Source: Anabaena cylindrica PCC 7122 (GTDB taxonomy: Bacteria; Cyanobacteriota; Cyanobacteriia; Cyanobacteriales; Nostocaceae). Taken from it: 64,000 nt of DNA. The first letter of the stretch is position 1. The number at the start of each line of letters is the position of its first letter. The notes below the pieces were generated by a model, which did not search any database, was not told the origin of the DNA, and saw only the letters and a program-made list of their open reading frames with translations. Positions 23,882 through 33,433 of this stretch are shown here, in pieces. The position numbers and the translations under genes were made by a program. The stretch is taken from NCBI RefSeq assembly GCF_000317695.1, contig NC_019771.1, positions 5,818,001-5,882,000 on the forward strand. The letters are read 5' to 3'.

Positions 23882-25039
23882 TCAATTTTGTTCTTCTGTA
23901 TTCATATCCGTGAAAATTTGTGATTCGGGAATCTTACCCACACGGTTAATTTTCGTAAAAGCATATCGTGCTGTTGCTTGTACTTCTGGATCAGGATCTT
24001 CCAATGCGTGGCATAAAACCTGACTCATTTGCCCCATCATGTCATAAATGCGAAGTAAATCACGAATAGCATTTTTCCTGACTTGAGGACTTTCATTTTG
24101 CAGAGATATGACTAAAGCACGGTTCAAAGGTTTGAGAGTGCGACTACCAATTTCTGCCAAAGCTGATAAAATTAAACCATATTGTTGAGAATCAGCATCA
24201 ATCATCAAGTCCACTAGTGGCTTAATAGCCCGCGAATCTCCTTGTTGTCCTAAATTCCAAATAGCCTTACGTCTTTGGTTAGGATCATCAACCCGCAACT
24301 CTTTAATCAATTCATCAAAAATATTAAGTTTAGCAACCATAGCACTTGCATTTGGTTGTAATAATTCTATGGAACTTGCTATGGAACTTGATACAGGAGG
24401 TGTTTGTGCTGGACTTAAAAAGAATTTAGGATGATCCTGAACGGATGGGCTGAGAAGTTTTTGACTTTCTGATATTGCTGAATATTGGATTTTATCAACC
24501 CTTTTGATTAAGTAAACAAATGCACCAACACTTCCTAAAATTCCTGATCCAAGTAGTGACCACCAGATCAAATTTATCTGGCTGGGTGGGGATGTAGTAT
24601 TAGCTTTAGGAATAGGAGCAGAAACAGGAGCAGTTGTACATTTATTTTGACCTAATAAAGCTGTTTTTAGACTATTTTGAGTGGTTAAATCAGCAATACC
24701 ATCTTTTCTTTTAAGTACTCCTGCTTTCTGAAATTTAGCTACTGCATTTTGCGTACTGAGTCCATACTGTCCGTCAATCCAGTCATTGTAGTATCCTAAT
24801 GCCTTCAACTGGACTTGCAGCACCTGCACCTCCGAACCTGTCATACCTGGATTGAGAATAGTTGGTTGGAAAGGTACTAAGTTAGGTCTAGCTGCCATAG
24901 ATCGATTTGGGTATAAACCCAGGCAGAAACAAGAAATAAAAACCAAGATGAAATGGGGAATAGGCAACTGGAGACATTTGTTTTCCTCTGTTTCCTGTTT
25001 GCTGCTGACCTGATTTTCCTGTTTCTTGATCTCCCGCAT
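23882..25039 (-). CDS. Peptidoglycan-binding and HEAT-repeat membrane protein
   Basis: The protein of 385 residues has a modular layout. A hydrophobic segment near the N-terminus (HFILVFISCFCLGL) is a signal or anchor. A PG_binding_1 domain follows (about 60-125), with SEVQVLQVQLKALGYYNDW and DGQYGLSTQNAVAKFQ. A second membrane segment occurs at about 153-173. The C-terminal 150 residues are HEAT-like repeats (DPNQRRKAIWNLGQQGDSRA, DPDPEVQATARYAF). It may anchor a scaffold between the wall and the cytoplasm; no enzymatic motif is seen. The ATG at 25039 has GGAG at good spacing; ATG 25048 would overlap the site. It lies 24 bases after the EamA transporter gene and is probably co-transcribed. 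Confidence 0.75.
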   Translation of the reverse strand: MREIKKQENQVSSKQETEENKCLQLPIPHFILVFISCFCLGLYPNRSMAARPNLVPFQPTILNPGMTGSEVQVLQVQLKALGYYNDWIDGQYGLSTQNAVAKFQKAGVLKRKDGIADLTTQNSLKTALLGQNKCTTAPVSAPIPKANTTSPPSQINLIWWSLLGSGILGSVGAFVYLIKRVDKIQYSAISESQKLLSPSVQDHPKFFLSPAQTPPVSSSIASSIELLQPNASAMVAKLNIFDELIKELRVDDPNQRRKAIWNLGQQGDSRAIKPLVDLMIDADSQQYGLILSALAEIGSRTLKPLNRALVISLQNESPQVRKNAIRDLLRIYDMMGQMSQVLCHALEDPDPEVQATARYAFTKINRVGKIPESQIFTDMNTEEQN

Positions 25040-25063
25040 ATTCCTCATCTCCGAAGTAACTTG

Positions 25064-26137
25064 TTAGGGTGAAGCTTCTGGTTCAGATTCTCTTACAGAT
25101 GAGGTGAGAGTGGTCAACCTCTTAGTAGTGGATGCTTCTAAAACTAGTTGCTGCTGTGGTATGGCTTTTTCACTGATAGTAACTTTGTTATTTTGACCTG
25201 CTAGGGTTTCCCGTTGGTTAATTAAATAAATACTGATTAAAGTTATGAAGACTCCTAACCATTGAATGGTAGTGAGAACTTCCGAGAGGAAAATATGACC
25301 AAATATCAACGCAAAAACAGGTGTGAGAAAAGTGAGAGAACTTAAACTAGTCAGATTACCACTTTGAGCAAAGTAGAAAAATAAACCATAAGCGATCGCA
25401 CTCCCAAATATAGTTGCATAACTTAAAGCTAACCAATCAGATGGTACAAGATTTTGCCACTGTTCAACTTCTACGGTTGCAGAAAGTCCCCACAACGGCA
25501 ACCCTGCTAAAATCATATGCCATCCTGTAGCCGTGATCGGGTCAGCATACTTACACACATACCTAATCAACACGGTTCCCACAGCCATTGACAAAGCTGC
25601 CAATAACATCAACCACTCACCACTAGCAAACAATTGTTGCCAGTTGTCAGTTGTAATTTTTACCCCTGAGTCCAAAATCTGAAAAATCCACTCTTCTGGC
25701 AAGCCAATTAAACTAATACCAGCAACTCCCAATCCTAACCCTAAGCATCCCCAAACGCCAATATGTTCTTTAAATAGCCACAGAGACAGCAAAGCCACTG
25801 CTAAAGGTTGAGAATCAATCATTACAGAACCTAACCCCGCACTGGTTCTGACTAACCCCTCTGCCAAAAAGCCTTGAAATAACGTACCATCAACAAGGGC
25901 AAATATAGCAATCCACAGCCATGCTAACCATCCTTTGGGTTGGGGTCTACCCATAAATGCCGCAGCGATGAGAATTAACACCCCCGCAGGTAATAACCGT
26001 AGTCCTGCCATAAACAGAGGTGTTGTATGAGGTATCACCCCTTTCATGGCTACCATTGCCGTACCCCAGAGGAAAAAAGGAGCAATTAACAGTAAGGAAG
26101 CTACGAGAGATTTAGATTCTCTAAGTTGCAGTTGCAT
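25064..26137 (-). CDS. EamA/DMT-family transporter
   Basis: The 357-residue protein has about ten transmembrane helices in two EamA repeats; the hallmark APFFLWGTAMVAMKGV occurs in the first helix and SSLTFLTPVFALIFGHIFL in the second repeat. Drug/metabolite superfamily members export amino acids, nucleobases or other small metabolites; the substrate cannot be told from sequence. The C-terminal 40 residues are a soluble tail rich in Thr and Ser. It is the promoter-proximal gene of a pair with the HEAT-repeat protein, and diverges from the DNA methyltransferase gene across 198 bp. Confidence 0.88.
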   Translation of the reverse strand: MQLQLRESKSLVASLLLIAPFFLWGTAMVAMKGVIPHTTPLFMAGLRLLPAGVLILIAAAFMGRPQPKGWLAWLWIAIFALVDGTLFQGFLAEGLVRTSAGLGSVMIDSQPLAVALLSLWLFKEHIGVWGCLGLGLGVAGISLIGLPEEWIFQILDSGVKITTDNWQQLFASGEWLMLLAALSMAVGTVLIRYVCKYADPITATGWHMILAGLPLWGLSATVEVEQWQNLVPSDWLALSYATIFGSAIAYGLFFYFAQSGNLTSLSSLTFLTPVFALIFGHIFLSEVLTTIQWLGVFITLISIYLINQRETLAGQNNKVTISEKAIPQQQLVLEASTTKRLTTLTSSVRESEPEASP

Positions 26138-26335
26138 GGGTTAGCTGTGGTGTTTAGTAAATTAGGTGGAAACATTACTTTACCTAATTTTACAGAAACA
26201 TTGCTTCTTATGTTCATGTAGCATCTGGAAAAACAGGAATTAATACTCAAAGGTAACAAAACTGACAATGACTTATTTTGAAACCCGAAAGCTGAATTGT
26301 GTTTAATCAGCATAGAATAGTATTAAAAATTTGAT

Positions 26336-27343
26336 ATGAAACTGAACTGTAAACCTTACTATACAACAAAATTGGGTGCTGCTTACTTGGGAAATAGCCT
26401 GGAATTAATGGTAAACATTCCTGATGAAAGCATTGATTTAATTTGCACATCTCCACCTTTTGCGTTGGTGAGAAAAAAAGAATATGGTAATGTTGATGCA
26501 GACAAATATATTGAATGGTTTCAAGATTTTGCAGCACACTTTCACCGGATTTTGAAACCGACGGGTTCATTAATTATTGATATTGGTGGTAGTTGGATTA
26601 AGGGAATGCCAGTTCGCTCTCTTTATCATTTTGAACTGGTTATTTCCCTATGTAAATCAAAACAAAAAGGTGGATTGGGATTTTATTTAGCGCAGGAATT
26701 ATATTGGTATAATCCAGCCAAACTCCCCACACCAGCGGAGTGGGTAACAATTCGCAGAGAACGAGTTAAAGATGCAGTAAATACCGTATGGTGGTTGTCA
26801 AAAGAACCCCATCCTAAAGCTAATAACAGAAGGGTTTTAAAACCCTATAGCAAGTCGATGAAAAACCTGCTCAAAAATGGTTATCAACCAAAAATTAGAC
26901 CATCAGGGCATGATATCTCTAATAAGTTTGGCAATGATAGAGGAGGTGCTATTCCTCCCAATATTATTGATGGCAGAGGAAATACAGATCAAGAAGAAAT
27001 AGGACAACCAACACTTTCACAAGAAATATTTTCAGAAGATTTAATACATTCAGTAAATGTTATTTCTGCCTCAAATACGGCTTCCAATGATTATTATCAA
27101 AGACGCTGTAAAGAAACAAATATTAAACCACATCCAGCAAGATTCCCCCACGCATTACCAGAATTTGTGATTAACCTTTGTACCGAACCGGGGGATGTTG
27201 TTCTAGATCCTTTTGCTGGTTCTAATATGACAGGTAGAATTGCAGAAACTTTACAAAGGAGTTGGTTAGCTTTTGAAATTGATGAAGACTATATTAAAAG
27301 TTCAAAATTACGATTTGAAGAAAATGATTTTTTTGGCTATTGA
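26336..27343 (+). CDS. PvuII-type N4-cytosine DNA methyltransferase
   Basis: The protein has 335 residues with beta-class order: motif IV TSPPFALVRKKEYGN near the N-terminus and motif I DPFAGSNMTG near the C-terminus. The S-P-P-F form indicates amino methylation of cytosine. Long stretches match my memory of M.PvuII: YWYNPAKLPTPAEWV, RVKDAVNTVWW, RPSGHDI, GAIPPN and HPARFPHALPEF. The recognition site is therefore likely CAGCTG or close to it. No restriction endonuclease or controller (C) gene adjoins it; a dead transposase follows. It is either an orphan methyltransferase or a relic of a restriction-modification system whose nuclease was lost. The inserted stretch around 215-240 is longer than I expect for M.PvuII. 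Confidence 0.85.
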   Translation: MKLNCKPYYTTKLGAAYLGNSLELMVNIPDESIDLICTSPPFALVRKKEYGNVDADKYIEWFQDFAAHFHRILKPTGSLIIDIGGSWIKGMPVRSLYHFELVISLCKSKQKGGLGFYLAQELYWYNPAKLPTPAEWVTIRRERVKDAVNTVWWLSKEPHPKANNRRVLKPYSKSMKNLLKNGYQPKIRPSGHDISNKFGNDRGGAIPPNIIDGRGNTDQEEIGQPTLSQEIFSEDLIHSVNVISASNTASNDYYQRRCKETNIKPHPARFPHALPEFVINLCTEPGDVVLDPFAGSNMTGRIAETLQRSWLAFEIDEDYIKSSKLRFEENDFFGY

Positions 27344-27587
27344 GGCGCAAATATAGCAAATTAATTATTAAGCCTCATGAAGACAGTATGACTGAGTGAT
27401 ATCTTATACCATCGAAAGCTAAATGAGTGGCACAATTGATCTGGAAACTGTGAAGTAGCAACCTGAATATTACCTGAGTTACAAATATTTAAAATGCTAA
27501 TTCTCACGACAAATATCATAAGTAATAAAAATATGATTATCCTACTTTGAGTGAGATAATAATAGGTATCTTTTAATAGTTGCTTAG

Positions 27588-28222
27588 AACGATGGTTTAA
27601 CCAAGATAGACCATGTTGAAAATATGCTGAAAAACCTTGTATATCAAGAGCTTATTCCATTTAATACTGTTTTAATGAATACGTAGTATGCAGTAAATAA
27701 TTTAATGCTTTATGTTGAGAGTTTAGATAAAATTTACTATTGTCTTTTGAAGACTAATCGTTTATTTGATGATACTTTCGGCAAAAAAATATAAAAATAT
27801 TGAATTATTAGAATGGAGTAATGAGGATTTAGAATGTGGTAAAATAATAAAAATCAAAGCGTTCCCGGCTGACAAAAAAGTGAAATTATTCCGGGTTACT
27901 ATCTCTACCGATAGAACGGATTACGCCGCAACTAACGATTTATCTCAAAGTTATACGGATGTTGTACAACAGGTGTGTGACATCCGTTGGAAAATAGGGG
28001 AGTTTCACCGATAAATTAAACAATTTACAGGCATTGAATCATGTCAATGTCGTAAAGCACGTCTTCAAAGAAATTATATTGCATGTGCTATGTTGGTTTG
28101 GCTGAGATTAAAAATTTAGCCTATCAAACAGGTCAAACTATTTATAAGATCAAGCATAATTTACTGTCTAATTATCTATTTCAACAATTAAAACGTCCAG
28201 AGGTTCATAAGTCTTTGATTTG
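27588..28222 (+). pseudogene. Decayed transposase gene
   Basis: A broken frame encodes successive blocks typical of a common cyanobacterial DDE transposase: DHVENMLKNLVYQELIPF, LMLYVESLDKIYYCLLKTNR, VKLFRVTISTDRTDYAATND, VQQVCDIRWKIGEFHR, then CQCRKARLQRN and ACAMLVWLRLK. Reading requires at least two frameshifts (near 27780 in a poly-A run and near 28115) and passes two stop codons (a TAG replacing Trp near 27684 and a TAA at 28012-28014). The only open part, 27766-28014, is an 82-codon internal segment. Ends of the element are not identified. Confidence 0.85.
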
Positions 28223-28494
28223 ATTTGATTTGATTTCAATGACTACGTGGCTTCACTCAGTCACGCTGTTATTTTGTGCCAGTTGCGTAAGTCCTGAATC
28301 TATCGCAACAATTCTGAAATCTTCCTTAAGATTATTGATAATTTCTATAGCCAGCTTGTACGGCAATAGTATTTGAACTTTGAAAAACCCTAAGTATTTA
28401 TACTATTTGTAGGGTGCGTTAGGATGAAATCCCTAATGCACCCTAAAACACGTAGTTTTGTTCAAAAATCAAATAGGAATCCGATAGCAGGAAA
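28223..28494. other. Intergenic region with dispersed-repeat pieces
   Basis: There are no genes. CAGTTGCGTAAGTCCTG (28280-28296) is an end of the GGACTTACGCA repeat family. A GATTATTGATAATTT...ATAGCCAGCTT block at about 28331-28358 and GTAGGGTGCGTTA at about 28410 both recur beyond the other end of the RTX gene. Confidence 0.6.
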
Positions 28495-31400
28495 CTAAGC
28501 AATCAAAATAAAATCACTGCTACTGAGAGTGATATCAGGATTACTTAAATAAGCAAACTCAAACACTGCTGTTGCATTCAAAACATTACCATTTTGATTA
28601 TAGAAAATACTGCCAGTTTCTTGACTATAAACAATGCGGGCAGTACTAGGATCTACCAACCCATCATTTGCAACTACTGCAAAATCGGTTAATGCTTGTC
28701 CGACCGCATTAGTAATGGCCGTGAATGTAGCTTTACTCAAAGCAATTTTATCTTGTCCAACAGCAAAATCAGTAATCAAATCAACGCCTAAATTAGTGTT
28801 AAAAACTCCATTTCCTTGGAAACGATATTCATCAGCACCAACTCCTCCTGTGAGAACATCATCACCATGACCTCCCGATAGGGTATCGTTTCCTGCTAAA
28901 CCTTGCAGTTGGTCATTTCCATCACCACCAACAAGCAGGTTATTTAATGAATTACCTGTTAGACGATCATTACCGTTACCACCTGTGGTGTTTTCGATGA
29001 CATTATTCACGGAAAGAACGAGTTTAAGATTACTATTGACAGTCTGTGTAGTAGTTGTACCAAGATTTACTTTGACAGCAGCAGTAGTATCAGTAAAGTC
29101 AAGAGTATCAATACCACCTGTTGCTGTTTCTACAACCCTATCTGTCCCTAAAGCGGAATTGGCAACAAAAGCATAAGTATCGTTACCATTTAAACCTGTC
29201 AGAATGTTATTAGCACTATTACCTCTGAGGACGTTATCGTTGACGTTACCTTTACCATTAATAGCCGTTGTTCCTATTAAAGTCAGGTTTTCTATACCTG
29301 CGGCTAAAGTAGTGGTAGTGGAGGCATTCAGAGTATCAGTAATGGTTGTAATGGCGCTGGCTTTAGTCCCCAAACTGGCATTAGTGGGAGAACTCAGCGT
29401 CACAGTAAAGGTTTCATTCGGTTCATTAATGGCATCATTGACAATGGGAATAATAATGGATTGAGTTGTTACCCCTGGGTTAAAGGTTAAAGTTCCTGTT
29501 GTGCTGGTATAGTCTGAACCTGCTATAGCTGTACCGTTAGCAGTTGCATAGTTCACCGTAATAGTTTGGGTGCTGGTGTCGGAAAGAGTAACGGTATAAG
29601 TGACATTTTGGGGGTTGGTTTGACCTTCGACTATAGTCTGGTCAGCACTGAGGTTAACAGTTATAAATGATGTTTCATCATCATTAGTAATGGTTCCGCT
29701 TACCGCAGCAGTTGTACCAATAGTGTAACCTGTACCTGTAGCTAGAGTTAAAGCCACGGTTTCATTAGCTTCAACAGTTGTATCTGCGGTGGGGTCTATT
29801 ATTAGAGTTGTGGTACTGGAACCAGCTGCAAAGGTGATGGTTTTACCTGTTCCTGGTGTTGCACCTGTGTAGTCGTTGCTGCTTGCTGTTCCACCGATGC
29901 TATAGTTGACGACTAAAGCATTGGTAGTACCTCCGCTGCGAGTGAAGGTGTAAATTAGGTTTGCTGTTCCATCTTCCGTGACGCTGGCAGGAGATACAGC
30001 TAGGGTAATGCTGGGTAATGCTACATCATCGTTAGTAATAGTTCCCGTTACCGCAGCGGTTGTACCAATGGTGTAACCTGTACCTGTAGCTAGAGTTAAA
30101 GCCACGGTTTCATTAGCTTCAACAGTTGTATCTGCGGTGGGGTCTATTATTAGAGTTGCGGTACTGGAACCAGCTGCAAAGGTGATGGTTTTTCCTGTTC
30201 CACGTGTTGCACCCGTGTAGTCGGTATTAGCCGCTGTGCCGCCAATGCTATAGTTAACAGTTAAGGCGTTTGTGGTGCTACCTGTGCGGGTGAAGGTGTA
30301 AACCAGATTGGCTGCTCCATCTTCGGTAACACTGGCAGGAGATACCGCTAGGGTAATGCTTGGTAATGCTACATCACCAATAGTGATGATTTGATCAGAA
30401 AATTGTACTTTTTCGACACCATATAATGTATCTATGCCATCACGATTAGCTACTGAATCGGTAATTGTGAATACTCCTGCATTACTGGTAATTTGATATT
30501 GGGAACGAGTACCTGAATAAACTGCTGTATCACTTCCTTCACCCCCATAAAGGCTGTCATTACCTATTCCCCCAAATAACCTATCATCGCCCTGTTCACC
30601 GAATAAACGGTCATTGCCATTTTGACCTTGCAGAGTATCATTACCCAAACCACCAAACAAATCATCACGGTTATTAGTTCCTGTGATGGTGTCATTAACA
30701 ACTGATGTGCTGAGAATATAATCTGTGGCTGCTAGTTGACTGCTACTAAAACCATCGATTTGCATTCTATAATCGCCAGTAGAGTTGTTTTTACGGGTGG
30801 TAATGAGAGCATTACCTAGAACATCATCACTGATGAGAGTTAAGAGTGTCTGATAGTCAGCAATACCAATATTTCTCAAATCAATTTTGTCTTGTCCTTT
30901 AACAAAATCAGTGACTACATCTAAATCTTGACTATTAGTAAAACCAGTGAAATATTCAAAGACAAATTGATCTTGTCCTGTTCCACCATAGAAGGTATCA
31001 GAACCTGTTCCTCCCAGGAATCTATCATCTCCCTGTTCACCAAATAAACGATCATCACCTCCACTACCTTGTAGATTATCGTTACCCAGACCACCAAACA
31101 AATCATCACTGTTATTAGTTCCTGTGATGGTGTCATTAACAACTAATGTGCTGAAAATAAAATCTGTGGCTGCTAGTTGACTGCTACTAAAACCATTGAT
31201 TTTCAGTTTATAGCCATAAATGGGATTAGAAGAGTTGTTGTAGCGGGCAGCAATTACGGCATTACCTAGGGAATCATCACTGATGAGAGTTAAGAGTGTC
31301 TGATAGTCAGCAATACCAACAGTTCTGAGGTCAATTTTGTCTTCTCCTTGGACAAAATCAGTGACTACATCTAAGTCTTGGGAAAGAGTAGAACCATTGA

Positions 31401-33003
31401 AATATTCAAAGATAAATTGATCTAGTCCTGTTCCACCTGTGAGGGTATCAGAACCTGTTCCTCCCAGGAATCTATCATCTCCCTGTTCACCAAATAAACG
31501 ATCATCACCTCCACTACCTTGTAGAGTATCGTTACCCAGACCACCAAACAAATCATCACTGTTATTAGTTCCTGTGAAATTGTCATTAACAACTAATGTG
31601 CTGAAAATAAAATCTGTGGCTGCTAGTTGACTGTTACTAAAACCATTGATTTTCAGTTTATAGCCATAAATGGGATTAGAAGAGTTGTTGTAGCGGGCAG
31701 CAATTACGGCATTACCTAGGGAATCATCACTGATGAGAGTTAAGAGTGTCTGATAGTCAGCAATACCAACAGTTCTGAGGTCAATTTTGTCTTGTCCTTG
31801 GACAAAATCACTGACTATATCTAGGTCTTGGGCAATACTAGAACCATTGAAATATTCAAAGACAAATGTATCTAGTCCTGTGCCACCATAGAAGTTATCC
31901 GAACCTGTTCCTCCCAGAAACCTATCATCTCCCTGTTCACCAAATAAACGGTCATTTCCTCCACTACCTTGTAGAATATCGTTACCCAAACCACCAAACA
32001 AATCATCACTGTTGTTGGTTCCTGTGATGGTATCATTAACCACAGATGTGCTGAAAATAAAATCTGTAGCTGCTAGTTGACTGCTACTAAAACCATTGAT
32101 TCTCAATCTATAACCATAAATGGAACTAGAAGAGTTGTTATAGCGGGCAGCAATGACGGCATTACTTAGAGAATCATCACTGATGAGATATGAGAGTGTC
32201 TGATAGTCAGCAATACCAACATTTCTGAGGTCAATTTTGTCTTCTCCCTGCACAAAATCAGTGACTACATCTAAGTCTTGGGCAATACTAGAACCATTGA
32301 AATATTCAAAGACAAATTGATCTTGTCCTGTTCCACCTGTGAGGGTATCAGAACCTGTTCCCCCAAATAATTGATCATTTCCACCTTGTCCAGAAAGTGT
32401 ATCATTACCACCTAAGCCTTGAATGACATCATCATCAGAGGTTCCTGTAATATTGTCACTACCTGATGTTCCGGTGAAATTCTGCTGTTCTACCTGAATA
32501 GTTTGCCCATTTACAGTAATGGTTGCTGAATCATCTTCGGCTTGTAAAGCTTGTAAGGTGGCATCATCTAGACTATAACCCTGTACTAACTCAGCAAAAA
32601 TTGCGCCTTCGTCTCCGGCACTATCCGTCAGATTAATTTGACTATCTACAAAATGTCCAATTTCTTCTAATAAAAGCGCACTAATAGCTGCTGGTGTGGC
32701 TGTTGCAACAAAGGTATCTGATAGATAAATCTTATTGGTGCTACTGGCATAAGCCCCATTAGCATTGCCAAGAATGCTGCTATCAAGAATCTCAATTTGC
32801 GGAATTTGACTAAAATCACCAGCTTGCCACTGTAAACGAAGAATTTCCGCTATTCTACGGTTGTATTGCGTACCAAAAGCGGTATCAAAAACCTGCCAAA
32901 AGCTGTCTAAACTAGAAAATGCGCTCAGTTGATTGTGTGTTAGCGTCAGAGTGGAGCTTAGTAAAGGATTCATTAAGATAGGGCTTGTATGTATTTTCCA
33001 CAT
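28495..33003 (-). CDS. Large RTX / Calx-beta repeat protein
   Basis: The protein has 1502 residues. The N-terminal 175 residues form a conserved cyanobacterial RTX leader domain with LLLEEIGHFVDSQINLTDS and DEGAIFAELVQG. From about 180 come GGxGxDxLxGG calcium-binding nonapeptides. Then follow four tandem 150-residue units, each with nonapeptides plus DLDVVTDFVQGEDKIDLR-type and GFSSSQLAATDFIFST segments. Two nearly identical Calx-beta domains (116 residues each, about 876-1105) and a third divergent one precede a final RTX block ending in a serralysin-like FAVGQDKIALSKATF. No signal peptide is visible; RTX proteins usually leave by type I secretion. No secretion genes are nearby. ATG 32973 (MNPLLSSTL) is an alternative start. 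Confidence 0.85.
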   Translation of the reverse strand: MWKIHTSPILMNPLLSSTLTLTHNQLSAFSSLDSFWQVFDTAFGTQYNRRIAEILRLQWQAGDFSQIPQIEILDSSILGNANGAYASSTNKIYLSDTFVATATPAAISALLLEEIGHFVDSQINLTDSAGDEGAIFAELVQGYSLDDATLQALQAEDDSATITVNGQTIQVEQQNFTGTSGSDNITGTSDDDVIQGLGGNDTLSGQGGNDQLFGGTGSDTLTGGTGQDQFVFEYFNGSSIAQDLDVVTDFVQGEDKIDLRNVGIADYQTLSYLISDDSLSNAVIAARYNNSSSSIYGYRLRINGFSSSQLAATDFIFSTSVVNDTITGTNNSDDLFGGLGNDILQGSGGNDRLFGEQGDDRFLGGTGSDNFYGGTGLDTFVFEYFNGSSIAQDLDIVSDFVQGQDKIDLRTVGIADYQTLLTLISDDSLGNAVIAARYNNSSNPIYGYKLKINGFSNSQLAATDFIFSTLVVNDNFTGTNNSDDLFGGLGNDTLQGSGGDDRLFGEQGDDRFLGGTGSDTLTGGTGLDQFIFEYFNGSTLSQDLDVVTDFVQGEDKIDLRTVGIADYQTLLTLISDDSLGNAVIAARYNNSSNPIYGYKLKINGFSSSQLAATDFIFSTLVVNDTITGTNNSDDLFGGLGNDNLQGSGGDDRLFGEQGDDRFLGGTGSDTFYGGTGQDQFVFEYFTGFTNSQDLDVVTDFVKGQDKIDLRNIGIADYQTLLTLISDDVLGNALITTRKNNSTGDYRMQIDGFSSSQLAATDYILSTSVVNDTITGTNNRDDLFGGLGNDTLQGQNGNDRLFGEQGDDRLFGGIGNDSLYGGEGSDTAVYSGTRSQYQITSNAGVFTITDSVANRDGIDTLYGVEKVQFSDQIITIGDVALPSITLAVSPASVTEDGAANLVYTFTRTGSTTNALTVNYSIGGTAANTDYTGATRGTGKTITFAAGSSTATLIIDPTADTTVEANETVALTLATGTGYTIGTTAAVTGTITNDDVALPSITLAVSPASVTEDGTANLIYTFTRSGGTTNALVVNYSIGGTASSNDYTGATPGTGKTITFAAGSSTTTLIIDPTADTTVEANETVALTLATGTGYTIGTTAAVSGTITNDDETSFITVNLSADQTIVEGQTNPQNVTYTVTLSDTSTQTITVNYATANGTAIAGSDYTSTTGTLTFNPGVTTQSIIIPIVNDAINEPNETFTVTLSSPTNASLGTKASAITTITDTLNASTTTTLAAGIENLTLIGTTAINGKGNVNDNVLRGNSANNILTGLNGNDTYAFVANSALGTDRVVETATGGIDTLDFTDTTAAVKVNLGTTTTQTVNSNLKLVLSVNNVIENTTGGNGNDRLTGNSLNNLLVGGDGNDQLQGLAGNDTLSGGHGDDVLTGGVGADEYRFQGNGVFNTNLGVDLITDFAVGQDKIALSKATFTAITNAVGQALTDFAVVANDGLVDPSTARIVYSQETGSIFYNQNGNVLNATAVFEFAYLSNPDITLSSSDFILIA
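29690..30385. repeat. Tandem 348-bp repeat encoding two Calx-beta domains
   Basis: Two successive units 348 bp apart (for example GTGTAACCTGTACCTGTAGC at 29723 and 30071) are nearly identical at the DNA level, including synonymous positions, which indicates a recent duplication or gene conversion within the RTX gene. Confidence 0.8.
30571..32370. repeat. Four tandem 450-bp units in the RTX gene
   Basis: The marker ATCATCACTGATGAGA recurs with its TGATGAGA part at 30831, 31281, 31731 and 32181, exactly 450 bp apart, so each unit is 150 codons. The middle two units are almost identical; the outer ones diverge more. Unit boundaries are approximate. Confidence 0.85.
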
Positions 33004-33433
33004 TCTAACCTTGCTTATTTTTTTTATGTATCACAAAACTTTAACCAAACGTAGTACCGCTATTACTTTATTGTATTAATAATCTAATATTTAATAGCTT
33101 ATGTTATGTATTGCAGTCTGACATCATCATCCCCTGGCAAATCTGCAATCGTGGGTGCTACCTTGAGAATGCGATCGCTTTCCCTATAACTAGCAACTTG
33201 GGTAAATAGCATTATTGCCATTTGGATTCAGCTTTTTAAATCCTGCCAACCCTTAGATAAAATGTGATTCTACTGGCAATTTTTTAGTCCGAAGGACAGT
33301 ATTTGTAGGGTGCGTTACGCTATCGCTAAAGCACCATTAATAAAGTTTACTGAAGATTATTGATAATTTTTATAGCCAGCTTTTAGCGAACTGACATCGC
33401 ATATCCTGAAAAATAGGCACAATAAAAGCATCT
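33004..33433. other. Intergenic region, dispersed repeats
   Basis: These 430 bp separate the divergent RTX and tocopherol cyclase genes and contain no gene. GTAGGGTGCGTTACG (about 33305) and a GATTATTGATAATTT...ATAGCCAGCTT block (about 33354-33381) match repeats on the far side of the RTX gene in the same orientation. Confidence 0.6.

Noticed and set aside
27766..28014. A small 82-residue gene
   Set aside because: It is the open middle part of a transposase pseudogene; the coding blocks continue on both sides through stops and frameshifts.
28634..31630. Several 60-90-codon plus-strand frames opposite the RTX gene
   Set aside because: They are antisense shadows of a highly repetitive gene and show Val/Pro/Leu bias from its codon pattern.
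30571..32370. The 450-bp repeats as a transposon or phage tail array
   Set aside because: They are in-frame coding units of the RTX protein with no terminal repeats.
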